Assembly (NCBI GenBank): GCA_003996215.1
Contig: QJPP01003539.1
Location: 1 to 64,000 of the forward strand
DNA length: 64,000 nt
Origin: Jaltomata sinuosa
Taxonomy: Eukaryota; Streptophyta; Magnoliopsida; Solanales; Solanaceae
Reading direction: 5' to 3'
In this document: piece after piece, positions 1 through 9,864 of the stretch
How positions within the stretch are numbered: position 1 is the first letter of the stretch
Layout of the letters: every line of letters begins with the position of its first letter
The notes under the pieces: generated by a model
Told to the model about the DNA's origin: nothing
Database searches by the model: none
The model's input: only the letters and a program-made list of their open reading frames with translations
Program-made: the position numbers and the translations under genes

Positions 1-251
1 AGGAGGAGAAGGAGAAGAAGGAGAAGAAGGAGAAGGAGAAGAAGAAGAAGGAGAAGAAGAAGAAGAAGAAGAAGGAGGAGGAGAAGAAGAAGAAGAAGGA
101 GAAGAAGAAGGAGAAGAAGGAGGAGAAGAAGAAGAAGGAGGAGAAGAAGAAGAAGAAGAAGAAGGAGGAGAAGAAGAAGAAGAAGAAGAAGGAGGAGAAG
201 AAGAAGAAGAAGAAGAAGAAGAAGAAGAAGAAGAAGGAGGAGGAGGAGGAG
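1..251. repeat. (GAA/GGA)n purine microsatellite
   Basis: Uninterrupted purine run on the plus strand made of GAA and GGA triplets, with GGA dominating at the right end. It begins at or before the window edge, so its full length is unknown. Such polypurine tracts can form triplex DNA. No coding signal. Confidence 0.95.
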
Positions 252-1069
252 GGAGGAGTGGTTTTAGGTGAAAGTTTTAAGGGGAAAGAGGCGTGAGGGA
301 TCTTTTTGCTAGGGCCCTGGCTCTCCTTGCACGTATCTCGAGTCGCGAGGTGAAACTGAAAGTTGAAATAGAATTTCATATCCGCTGTGGTGGTTTGCTC
401 CCTCCGGTTCGTTGATCTGTGGGCATACGGGTCTTTTCCAGAAATAAAGGATTGCTACCCTTGTCCCTCACAGCACCACCCTTGAAGCTGAACCAAATTC
501 TTGTGCCGCAAGGAATGAGATTTGCACGTTGGTAGTTTTTCCTTGGAAAATCAGATATTAATTTAACACTTTTTATTACACTAAATAAATCATTTTTTTA
601 ATTACTAAATTACCTTTTTAATTAGTGAGAAAACCTGATTTTAATTTTACACATAATTATGGACAATCAGCTCTAATAGTATCACATAATTTTTGGATTG
701 GATTGTATAAACTTTCAAACTTCTCTCTCTTTTAAATTGGTTTAATTAATATTTTGTATATCATGTTATATATAAACATGTTTAGCATATAAATTATGTA
801 TAAAATGTATAAACGGTATGTTTAAGTTTTTTTATCTTTATGAAATGGATAACATTAATTATTATTTTTACATCAAGTTATATATAAATATGTTTTAGTA
901 TATGAATTGTGTATAAAATATGGTAAATGATATGCTTTATATATATATATGTATAAATTGGATATACAAACTATTTCACTTAATTTTTTAATAGCAGGTT
1001 ATATACAAATGCTTAGCTTTTTATACGTATAAAATGGATATACAAATTATTTTACTTAATATTTTTTAT
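252..1069. other. Non-genic stretch: GC-balanced island, then AT-rich DNA
   Basis: From 252 to about 540 the base composition is balanced, unlike the AT-rich DNA that follows, and no long ORF is present; the style resembles organellar DNA but I could not identify it. From about 720 to 1069 a loose repeat built on 'tatataaatatg' and 'gtataaaatggatatacaaa' recurs three times and resumes after the hAT insertion at 1980. No gene seen. Confidence 0.5.
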
Positions 1070-1077
1070 ACCAGGTT

Positions 1078-1971
1078 TAGGGGTGTCAATGCTACGGTTC
1101 GGACGGTTATTTTATAAAATTTGTACCATATCAATTTTTTGATTATTTTATTTTATATAACCAAAATTAGACTTTTTAAAACCATCCCATCACCTCGATT
1201 TTTCTTCGGTATCGGTGCGGTTCGGTTAATTTTTGGTATTTGTTTTTTAAAAAAATATAAATGTTAGAACACTCTATCATGTATACTTGTGTATGACTTT
1301 GGCAAAACTCTTTAGCATTTTTATTATATAAAAGATGATGAATCAGGAAAACATGAAAAAAATTAAACAAAAATAGAAATTTATTCCATTATTTTACGGT
1401 AGTGTAAAATAATATTAAGCATACATAAAAAAGATATAATATAGATTACACAAGCGGAAAGAAATCAATGAAGATGAAACTCAAGAATTGAGTCGTACTC
1501 AAATTAATTATCGAATAAGAGAAATTTAAATCATAAAAGAGGAAAAATATCTATTGACATGTAGTTTGTTATTCAATATCATTGGAATACCTTGTAGCTT
1601 ACTAGTTATTACTCGAAAGTCAAAATTTTAGCACTAATTTAGTTTCGATTGGAGTAGTATAATAAGTTTCAAAATTAGGACTTTGAGTGTTAATTATGTT
1701 GCCGCTTTCCATTACTCTGGGTTCTAAGCAAAAAAATTAATATTTTATTATTTCTAAACTTAATATATATAATATATTTACACATGTATTATTCGGTACA
1801 GTTTGGTATTTTTTGATTAATTTTTATAAAATAAAAAACCTACTCAATTATTCGTTACAGTTATAAATTTATATAAAAATCATCGATTTTATTAAAGAAA
1901 CCTAAAAATCAGTTCGGTATGATTCGGTTCGGTCGGTTGCGTCAGTTTTTCTAAAACCATTGACACCCCTA
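1078..1971. mobile_element. Non-autonomous hAT element (894 bp)
   Basis: The element begins TAGGGGTGTCAATG and ends with its exact inverted complement, a 14-bp terminal inverted repeat. It is flanked by perfect 8-bp direct repeats ACCAGGTT at 1070-1077 and 1972-1979. An 8-bp TSD with this type of terminus is diagnostic of the hAT superfamily. Both subterminal regions carry CGGTTCGG motifs, typical of hAT transposase-binding repeats. There is no transposase ORF inside, so it depends on a helper. It split an older AT-rich repeat that continues on both sides. Confidence 0.9.
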
Positions 1972-2592
1972 ACCAGGTTATATATAAATCGATATCTATG
2001 GATTGTGATATTCATTTTAGGGAATATACTTTAGATTATATATTAGATCGAATCGATTTATAAAATGGTTTCTCATATATCATAGGGAAAAGTACACAAA
2101 ATAGACTCAAAACTCAAAGTATTTACATTTCAATACCCCCTATCATATTAACTCTTAAAATGCTCAGTCGGGTGAAAATAATTATCCGTGATGCACCCTT
2201 GAGCAGCTTTTTTTCCAATTCATTTTCAACTTGCCGCTCACTTTTCTCGGTCAAATATTGCGGCACACTTCCTCTTTTCCTTTTCCTTTGTTTTCAATAT
2301 TTTCTTTTATTTTCATTTTCTCTTAATTTGTTTTACTTTTTTTGTTTATTCTTCTTTTAAATTTTTGTCTCTTTCCATATTTTGTTTTTCTTTACATGAA
2401 AATAAAATACAAAATAAAAAAGTAAAACTATATTCAGTACACCAATTTAAAAGTAAAATTATATTAAGTATACTAATTTATTAAAATATAAATTAATAAA
2501 ATTTATAGTTTTTTCATTTTTGCAAATGAAACAAAATATATACTCCTTTATTTTAATTTGTTTGTCATATTTTGACTTGGCACGGAGCGGAG

Positions 2593-3380
2593 GTCTCACT
2601 GAAGGACTGAAGCAGATGTTAGTGATACCATGACAGTATATGGATATACTGTGATGGTATCATGGAGGATTGAGGAGTGTCTTATTGAAGGACCGAAATT
2701 GTTCTCCACGATACCATGCCAGTATATTAATATACTATGATAGTATACTGAGTAGTGTCTCATTGAAGGAATAAAACAGTCATTCATAATAGCAAGTCAA
2801 TAATATAAATATATTGCATGGTATCATAGAGGACTGAGGAGTGTCTCATTGAAATATGATACTATGCAAGTATATAGATATACTCTGGTGGTATATTGAG
2901 TTGTGTCTCATTGAATGACTGAAGCAGTCCTCCATGATACCATCACAATATATTTATATATTGTGATGGTATCATAGAGGTCTCACTAAGGACTGAAATA
3001 GACATTAATGATACCACGATAATATATAGATATACTGTAATGGTATCATTGTGGCCTGAAGTAAACCTCAATGATACCATGATAGTATATGAATATATTG
3101 TGATGATATCATAAAGGATTGAGTAATGTCTAATTGAAGGACCAAAATAGTTATCAATGATACTATGTCAATATATAAATATATTGTGATGGTATCATAA
3201 AGGACTCAGCATTGTCTCATTAATTGATGATATCATTTTAGTATATAAATATATTGTGATGGTATACTAAGAAATGTCTAGTATGTCTCATTGAAGGACT
3301 GAAACAGTCCTCCATGATACTATGTCAGTATATAAATATAATGTGATGGTATCATGGATGAGTAGTGTCTAATCGAAGGA
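2593..3380. repeat. Hairpin-forming tandem repeat inside the MULE
   Basis: About ten imperfect units of roughly 65 to 90 bp. Each carries 'gtctcattgaaggactgaa' followed by a palindromic pair, 'gataccat.agtatat' and 'atatact.tgatggtatc', able to fold into a hairpin. Short ORFs here are by-products of the repeat. The array lies wholly within the MULE and probably travels with it. Confidence 0.8.
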
Positions 3381-3394
3381 CTTAAGTATGCCTC

Positions 3395-4240
3395 AATGAA
3401 AAAGAGCAAAAAAAAAGTGAATGAAATTAGATTATAGAGAAAAGATAGAAGACTAAACGATTAAATGAAATTAGAATTAAAAGAAACTAAAAAAAAAACC
3501 AAAATTGATATAAAATTAGATTATGATGAAAAACAAAGAATAATATGATTTGAGAAAAAAAATGAGTGAAAAAGGAGGGGAAAAAAATAAAGAATAAAGA
3601 AATAAACGAGAAAAAAAGAGAAAAGAAAGAAAAAAATAAAATAAAAAAAGGACGGATGTTTACTGTATGAATTATCTTTTTTTAATAAAAAAAAATAAAA
3701 AAAGAGCAAAAAAATCATTAACAAAATTAGATTATAGAAAAAAAAATAGAAAAGGAACAAGAAATAAAGAAATAATAAAACAAAGAGTAAATAGAAAAAT
3801 AAAAAATACAAAAATAAGCCAAAATTGATTATGATAAAAGAAAAAAATAAAAAATATAGTAACATGATTTGTGGGCAAAATAAATTAACAATAAAAGATA
3901 AAAAAGAAATAAATAGGAAGAAAAAAAGAGAAAAAAGAAAAGCAAAAAAAAGTAGAGAAATAAAAAATAAATAAAAAAGGAGAATCAAATCGGGGAGAAA
4001 AAGTAGAGAAATAGAAAATGAGAAAAAAAAAAGAGTCAAAATTGAGGATGAATCAAATTATGGTGTAAAAAAATAAAAAATAACATAATTTGAAAAAAAA
4101 GAATAAGGAAACATAAAAAAGAAAAGATAAAGAAAAAAAGACGAGTAAAGAAAAGGAGAAAAGAAGAAAGAAGTAGAGAAATAAAAAAGAAAAAGAATGA
4201 AAAAGGAGCTAAATAACTACAAAAGTTACAAGAGAAAAAG
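3395..4240. repeat. Low-complexity A/AG-rich block inside the MULE
   Basis: Purine-rich plus strand dominated by AAAAAATAAAGA-like words with four diffuse copies of 'aaaattagattat'. A 172-codon minus-strand ORF here encodes only Phe, Leu, Ser and Tyr runs because its template is poly-purine; I do not regard it as a gene. Confidence 0.8.
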
Positions 4241-4356
4241 TTACAAGAGAAGGGGGCATTTTCTATAATTAGTTAGGGAGCATTTCTTGTAAGGGGGTAT
4301 TTAATTGTAAATAGTTTGCTCCTATGGGGCATGCATGTACTTTTCCTTATATCATA

Positions 4357-4976
4357 TTTGTATGAAATGTGTATGGAATTGATATACAAACTGATATCTA
4401 TGAATTGTGATATTCAATTTAGGTAATACCAGTTTGTGTACTCATTTCGTACATTATGAGCTTCTTTCTTTGATTCAAGATTTCATATCAATTACCTCCG
4501 TGTTGAATCAAGATTGAACGAACATTACCATCTTTCATACTTAAAAGAAGATAAATTTTGTTGCTTTTCAAAATTTATAAAAATGATAATTAAAAAACAT
4601 GAATGGGATTGATATCTTCTACCATTTGAAATGAATTTGCTGAAAATATTGTTATTTATTTATTTTACCATTTTTTATTTTGCTTATACCTTATTATGTT
4701 TCAAAAACCCCGTTCTACAGGAGAAAATTATTATATTCTAATGAAATTTTGGTGTGAAGAAGAAGAAGAATTGTGAGGAGAAAAATGCGTAAAACATTTG
4801 TGATAATAAATAAGGAAAGAAAAATATAGAAGAGATATTTGAGTTGATGATATCCCTTCATTATATCATTGACTTTTTTTTTCCTATTTTAATCATATTT
4901 TTTCTTTTTTTTTCTTTCTATTTTGTTAGCTGTCGTAGAACTCTATTGGTAGACATTGAAAAGTAAAAAGTATTGG
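4357..4976. other. AT-rich intergenic DNA
   Basis: Continues the old AT-rich repeat interrupted by the MULE ('gtatggaattgatatacaaa'), then anonymous AT-rich DNA with a short GAA run near 4758. No coding or RNA gene signal seen. It ends where LTR homology of element A begins abruptly. Confidence 0.5.
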
Positions 4977-6586
4977 TACAACAATTATACTGCATTACAT
5001 ATTCCGGATCCACCCTGGATCCCCTTTAGACAATACCTAAGTGTCAAACATATAACCCGGTCTACACCAAGACCAAACTCATAGATCAATGTAACAACCC
5101 GACCTCTCAAGGGCCTAAAGCACAATCACAAATTATAAACACAACCCGGTCCACTCAAGGAACCATTAGTAAAGATGCAACAGTACAATAAAGTAAGCCC
5201 GTACCAGGCGTGGTACCCGAGCCATCCGTTAGTACATCCCGTATCAGGCGTGGTACCTGAGCCAACCGTTAGTATATCTCGTACCAGGCGTGGTACACGA
5301 GCTAACCGTTAGTATATCCCGTACCAGGTGTGGTATCCGAGCCAACCGAATATCACATAAATCCACAGTCACAAACAATGAAAAATCAACACTTGTAAAT
5401 CAACAAGCAAAACACCTAGTTCATTTCACAAGACTGAAAAACATGATTTTTGAACATTTTAAAACCATTTCCTAAGCAATGCAACTCATACAATTACTTA
5501 GACATGAGTACACAAACACACAATGCATACAGGAATCAATAGCCATCACCTACCTCGAATAATAAAGCTCTACAATGCCGGAGCTTTCCCTTTTTCAGGA
5601 TCCCTTGCTTGTTCTTGGTCTAGAAACAAACACATAAACACTATAGTTAATTAACTGACCTAAATTACTCGGATTATACAAAAATCCTACTCTTCAGACC
5701 AAATCATGATCATTCCACCCATTCCAGAGCTTTCCCACCATTAATTCACCTAAATTCATTATTTTTACGGATTCCCTTAGAGAATTATGACTAAATGATC
5801 ATCACCCATTATCAAGAATCAAGACCCAAGAACTCTAGCACCCTAGAATCTCCTTTTTCTCCCAAATTCTACAATCCTAGGACCTCTACCCAAGTCCACC
5901 CCTAGTAATTCTATAGCGTAGAAAAGATATCACGAAGTTTGGAGAGTAGATTCCTTACCTTTAGGACGAAAAATAGTGGAAAACAGGTAGAAATCGCCTA
6001 AAATCACCCCCTTCTTCTCCCAAAATGAGTGGCAGAAAAACTGAACTATTTTAGGGGAGTTTCTGCATTAAATCCATCACACTCTGCTATAGTGATCTGC
6101 TCTGCTATAGTGGTACCACCGTAGGGGAGTCGTCCGCTATGGCGGAGGCTGACCGACGTTGATTTCCGCTGTAGTGGTATTTTCTCCGCTACAGCGGAGG
6201 TCGCTATGGCGGAGTGTAAACTGCCATAGCGGTAGACACGGGACAGAAAGTCATAAAATTTCCAAAACTAGTCCATTTTACAACACACTTATTTTTTCGA
6301 CGTCCCGAAACAACTCATTCACGTCAACCTTGATTCCGGGAGTTCTACTTACCCGAATTCGATTCCAAAAAGTCCCCCGGACTCTTTTATGTCTTAGCTA
6401 TAAGTAAAACTAGCTCGCATTAAGACATCTAACCCAATACTTACCCGAATTTCCCTAGACCATACCTTGCTCCAAATCCAGTTGAGACTAGCCTAGCCCA
6501 GAATTTCAAACTCCCAAACCCAGAGTTTTCTAACTCTAAAAATTGGCACGAATGATTTACCCATAACGGTGAACTCAGTCGTTATA
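4977..6586 (-). repeat. Truncated 3' LTR of element A
   Basis: Homologous to the solo LTR at 33778-36022, starting at its equivalent of about 34385, so the terminal roughly 600 bp of the LTR is missing here. It contains a minisatellite (5195-5347) and a cluster of CGCTATAGCGG-like palindromes (6081-6236). The inner boundary near 6586 is set by the shared 'tctgttata' seen where B's 3' LTR begins. Confidence 0.75.
5195..5347. repeat. LTR minisatellite, about 39-bp unit, 4 copies
   Basis: Four tandem units each containing the palindrome GTACCAGGCGTGGTAC followed by 'ccgagccaaccgttagtatatc'. The same minisatellite occurs with other copy numbers in the LTRs of B and in the solo LTR, so it varies in length within the family. 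Confidence 0.85.
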
Positions 6587-6689
6587 ACAGATACTAATTT
6601 ACCCATTATTCATCCCCGAATGACCAAACCCGAAAATACGAAAAGTAAAGAGTGAAAAGAGTAGTACCTGTATCCTCAAACAAGTGAGG

Positions 6690-8421
6690 CTACTTGTCTC
6701 ACATGTCCCTCTGGGTTTCCCCAAGTGGCTTCCTCAACTAGATGATGCTTCCATTAGACCTTTACCATATTGATCACATTTGTCCTTAATTTTCGGACAT
6801 CCCGATCAAGAATCAAAATTGATTCCTCTTCATAGCGAAGATCCTTATCAAGTAACACCTCATCCCACTTGATGATGTAGTCCCCATCCCCATGGTATCG
6901 CTTTAACATAGATACATGAAATACCGGATGGACACCCGACAGACTGGGGGACAACGCCAATCTGTAAGCAACGGACCCTACGATCTCAAGAACCTCAAAC
7001 GGTCCAATGAACCGAGGGCTGAGCTTGCCCCTCTTACCAAAACACATAACACCCTTAATTGGTGACACTTTCAACAATACATGCTCACCAATTTGAAATT
7101 CCATGTCTCTTACCTTGCGATCCGCATATTCCTTCTGCTTTGGGCAGCTAGCAACTTGGTTTGAATGCCTCTTATCTTTTCTTGCGCTTTCCTTACCAAG
7201 TCCACGCCTAAAGGCTTTACATCGCCTTCCTCAAACCATCCAATCGGTGACCTACAACTCCTCATATATAGAGCCTCGAACGGTGTCATGTCGATACTGG
7301 AGTAGTAGCTATTATTGTATGAGAACTCACACAACGGTAGAAACTGATCCCAATGACCCACGAAGTCAATCACACATGCTCTCAAAATGTCCTCCAATAC
7401 CTGAATCGTCCTCTCCGACTGACCATCAGTCTGAGGATGGAAGGTTGTACTAAAGGTGAGTTGAATTCCCAACTTCTCATGCTACTTGCCCCAAAACTTG
7501 GATATAAACTGCCTACCCCTGTCTAAAATGATGGACAGTGGCACCCCATGCAATCTCACAATCTCTTTCACGTAGATCTTAGCCAATTGTTGCAAATTAT
7601 AATCCACCCTGACTGGAATGAAGTGAGCTGACTTGGTCAGCCTGTCAACAATGACCCAAATAGAGTCATACTTCCCCCGAGTCTTGGGGAGACCCACCAC
7701 AACATCCATGGCTATTCTCTCCCACTTCCACTCTGGAATGGGCATTCTCTGAAGTAGTCATGTAGGTCTTTGGTGCTCATACTTTACCTGCTGGAAATTC
7801 TGACACCTGGACACAGAATCTGCTATGTCCCTTTTCATCCCAGACCACCAATAAAGTTGTCTCAAAATTTTGTACATCTTGGTTATACCCGGATGAATTG
7901 AATACTGCAAACCATGAGCCTCTGCCAACATCTTCTGAATCATGTCATCAACCCAGGGAACACAAATTCTTCCTCTGAAATTTAACACACTGTCAAAATC
8001 CAACGTGGCATCTCCGGACTCTCCGGATACTGCCTTGCTCCGAAGCCTGCTCAACTGTGAATCCTGAAACTGTTTGGCCTTTATCTCCTCTATGAATATG
8101 GATTTTACCTCAATACTGTCTAAAATCCCACCTTGTTCTGAAATACCCAAGTGCATGAACTTGGACTCCAATGCCTGAATTTCCCTTGCTAGTGGTCGTT
8201 TGGACACCCCCAAATAAGCCAAACTGTCCATGCTAACTGTCTTCCGGCTCAATGCGTCTACCACCACATTAGCCTTACCCGGATGGTACTAAATGGTCAC
8301 ATCATAATCTTTTAACAACTTCATCCACCTTCTCTGCCTCAGGTTCAAGTCTTTCTGAGTGAAGACATGTTGCAGACTGTGATGGTCGGTGAACACCTTA
8401 CACTTGATACCATAAAGATAG
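6690..8421 (-). pseudogene. Element A pol, C-terminal part: RNase H end, integrase, chromodomain-like tail
   Basis: Read right to left: the end of RNase H (8421-8270), the zinc-binding and catalytic core of integrase (about 8270-7110, with the motifs MDVVVGLPK, LDRG and TDGQSER), the integrase C-terminal domain (7104-6754, GPFEVLE and HPVFHVSM) and a short chromodomain-like tail ('WKHHLVEEATW'). It is dead: in-frame stops near 8290, 7755, 7475 and 6770, and a small deletion changes frame near 7107. The histidine-cysteine finger shows CQNF where a second cysteine is usual; B shows the same, so this may be a family trait. RNase H is cut by the E1 insertion at 8421. Confidence 0.85.
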
Positions 8422-8587
8422 TGATGTGACGCTAATTTACGTCACTTTCGACTCCTTTTTACTAAGAACAATCGTACGTTTTCAAGCAACCATTGTTGTT
8501 TTTGATGTTTTTATGTTGTATTTGTAGGAAATGGAAGCAAACACGAAAACGGAAGAAAATACGAGAAAAACGAAGTTCTGCCTAAGA

Positions 8588-8755
8588 GTGACGGCCTGAG
8601 TGACGGGCCGTCACACATGTGACGGTCCGTCACTGGGACCGTCACACCAAGGCAGACCTCCAGGTTGAACCACTGCCTAGCAGTGACGGTCCAGGCGACG
8701 GTCCGTCACTGCCTTGACGGTCCGTCAGCCTGACCGTCACGCTTAGGCAGTGACT
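8588..8755. promoter_or_regulatory. Cluster of TGACG palindromes in E1 U3
   Basis: About a dozen TGACG or CGTCA words in under 170 bp, several joined as palindromes such as TGACGGTCCGTCA and TGACGGGCCGTCA. It sits 60 to 230 bp upstream of the TATA box. TGACG is the core bound by plant TGA-type bZIP factors (as-1 element), so an enhancer role is plausible, but this is inference. The second LTR carries the same cluster, and D's LTRs carry a related one. Confidence 0.5.
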
Positions 8756-8816
8756 CAGGCGGCGACCCGCGTTTTTGGGGATTCCTAGCCCGTTTTGGAT
8801 TTGGTTTCTTTGACTC

Positions 8817-8827
8817 CTATAAATACC
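8817..8827 (+). promoter_or_regulatory. TATA box of E1 LTR promoter
   Basis: CTATAAATACC is a strong plant TATA box placed in the middle of the LTR. It is repeated at 14309-14319 in the 3' LTR and conserved in D's LTRs on the other strand. Confidence 0.7.
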
Positions 8828-9745
8828 CTATGTTAGGTTTATGTTAGAAATTATTCACCCATTAGTTTAAACACGTTTTTAGTTAGTTTTCGAGAGCAAG
8901 AACACGTTTCTTGAATTAACATTCGTGTTCTTGATTCGTTCTTGAGTTCTTGGTTTCTCTTGTTCTTGGATATTGAAGAGTGGTTTTCATTATATTGTAA
9001 GAATTTCTTCTCCTTATTATGAATACAATTCTCTTCTCTTTTCTTTATAGCATGAGTAACTAAAACTCCCGCAACTAGGGTTGTGGGAGCCATGGCAACC
9101 GTAGCAATATAGATTCCGGGTAGCGTTGGGTTCGATATATGTATTGTCACGTTGTTAATCATACTTTATGTCACGTTTTCTAGTGGGTTGCAAACATTAG
9201 AACATGCCTAGGTTTAATTTGCTTGAGAAAGAGATTAAAACCGGGAAACTTGATTAACAACAAGGATTCGAGACTACCAACTCTCGTCTTAAAGATTAAT
9301 GCCGTAACTGGATTAGTCTACTTGATGTTAGGATTGAGAGCTAAAAAGCACATCTTTTTGAGATCGAAAGAAGATAAAAGGAAATTTGTTTATTTGGTCG
9401 AGAGACGTTTAGACGATACAATTGACGCAATCACATCGTGACAAGCATATAGAAAGAACCCGATTAAGCCTAGAATCGACATTGTTACAACGCCATGGTG
9501 AACACATCCCTAGTTCATTCTCTCCTACTGCTTATTTCTCTTACATAATTGTTGTTTTTGTTCACGTTGATCACAAAACCCCCCTATTTACCGGAAACTA
9601 TTGACGACTAGTCATCTACTTCACTAAAGTCTTAATCATCACCATATTCTCTGTGGGATTCGACCCCAACCTTGTTGGGTTATATATTTGACAACGATCG
9701 CTTACGCTTCTTAAATTGAGGTGTAGTTTGAGCGTTTATCAAAAA

Positions 9746-9763
9746 TGGCGCCGTTGCCGGGGA
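9746..9763 (+). promoter_or_regulatory. Primer binding site of E1, tRNA-Asp type
   Basis: TGGCGCCGTTGCCGGGGA lies four bases after the 5' LTR. It is complementary to the 3' end of plant tRNA-Asp as I know it, the primer used by Athila-group elements. Confidence 0.8.
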
Positions 9764-9864
9764 ATACGGTTTTTGATTAAGTTTGGTGTTTATTTGACTT
9801 TTGTTATAATTTCCTGCTTTACGTTTGTTTGTTGTTTTTGTTTTGACAGGGTACAAAGTTGTGC

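Larger units (their letters stand above)
2085..4347. mobile_element. Non-autonomous Mutator-like element (MULE, 2263 bp)
   Basis: Left end GGGAAAAGTACA and right end TGTACTTTTCCT are inverted repeats with a mismatch only in the first base. The similarity continues imperfectly for about 70 bp inward; for example a block containing TATTTACA and ATACCCCCT is shared by both ends. Perfect 9-bp direct repeats TATATCATA flank it (2076-2084 and 4348-4356). Long TIRs and a 9-bp TSD define MULEs. The interior has no transposase; it consists of a palindromic tandem array and a purine-rich low-complexity block. Confidence 0.85.
8422..9741 (+). repeat. 5' LTR of E1 (1320 bp)
   Basis: Starts TGATGTGACGC and ends GCGTTTATCA, directly after TSD copy GATAG and directly before the primer binding site. 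U3 holds the TGACG palindrome cluster (8588-8755) and a TATA box (8817-8827). Short ORFs within it are shared by both LTRs and are not convincing genes. Confidence 0.92.

Noticed and set aside
3521..4039. 172-codon minus-strand ORF
   Set aside because: Only Phe/Leu/Ser/Tyr/Ile runs on a poly-purine template within a MULE; no domain, no codon structure.
5000..5400. CRISPR-like array of regularly spaced palindromes
   Set aside because: Unit is wholly repeated with no unique spacers, lies in a plant LTR, and the genome is eukaryotic.
9223..9441. 72-codon ORF in E1 5' LTR, repeated at 14715-14933, and the 103-codon minus ORFs at 8851 and 14343
   Set aside because: They lie in LTR sequence, are duplicated only because the LTR is, and are not maintained in D's LTRs.
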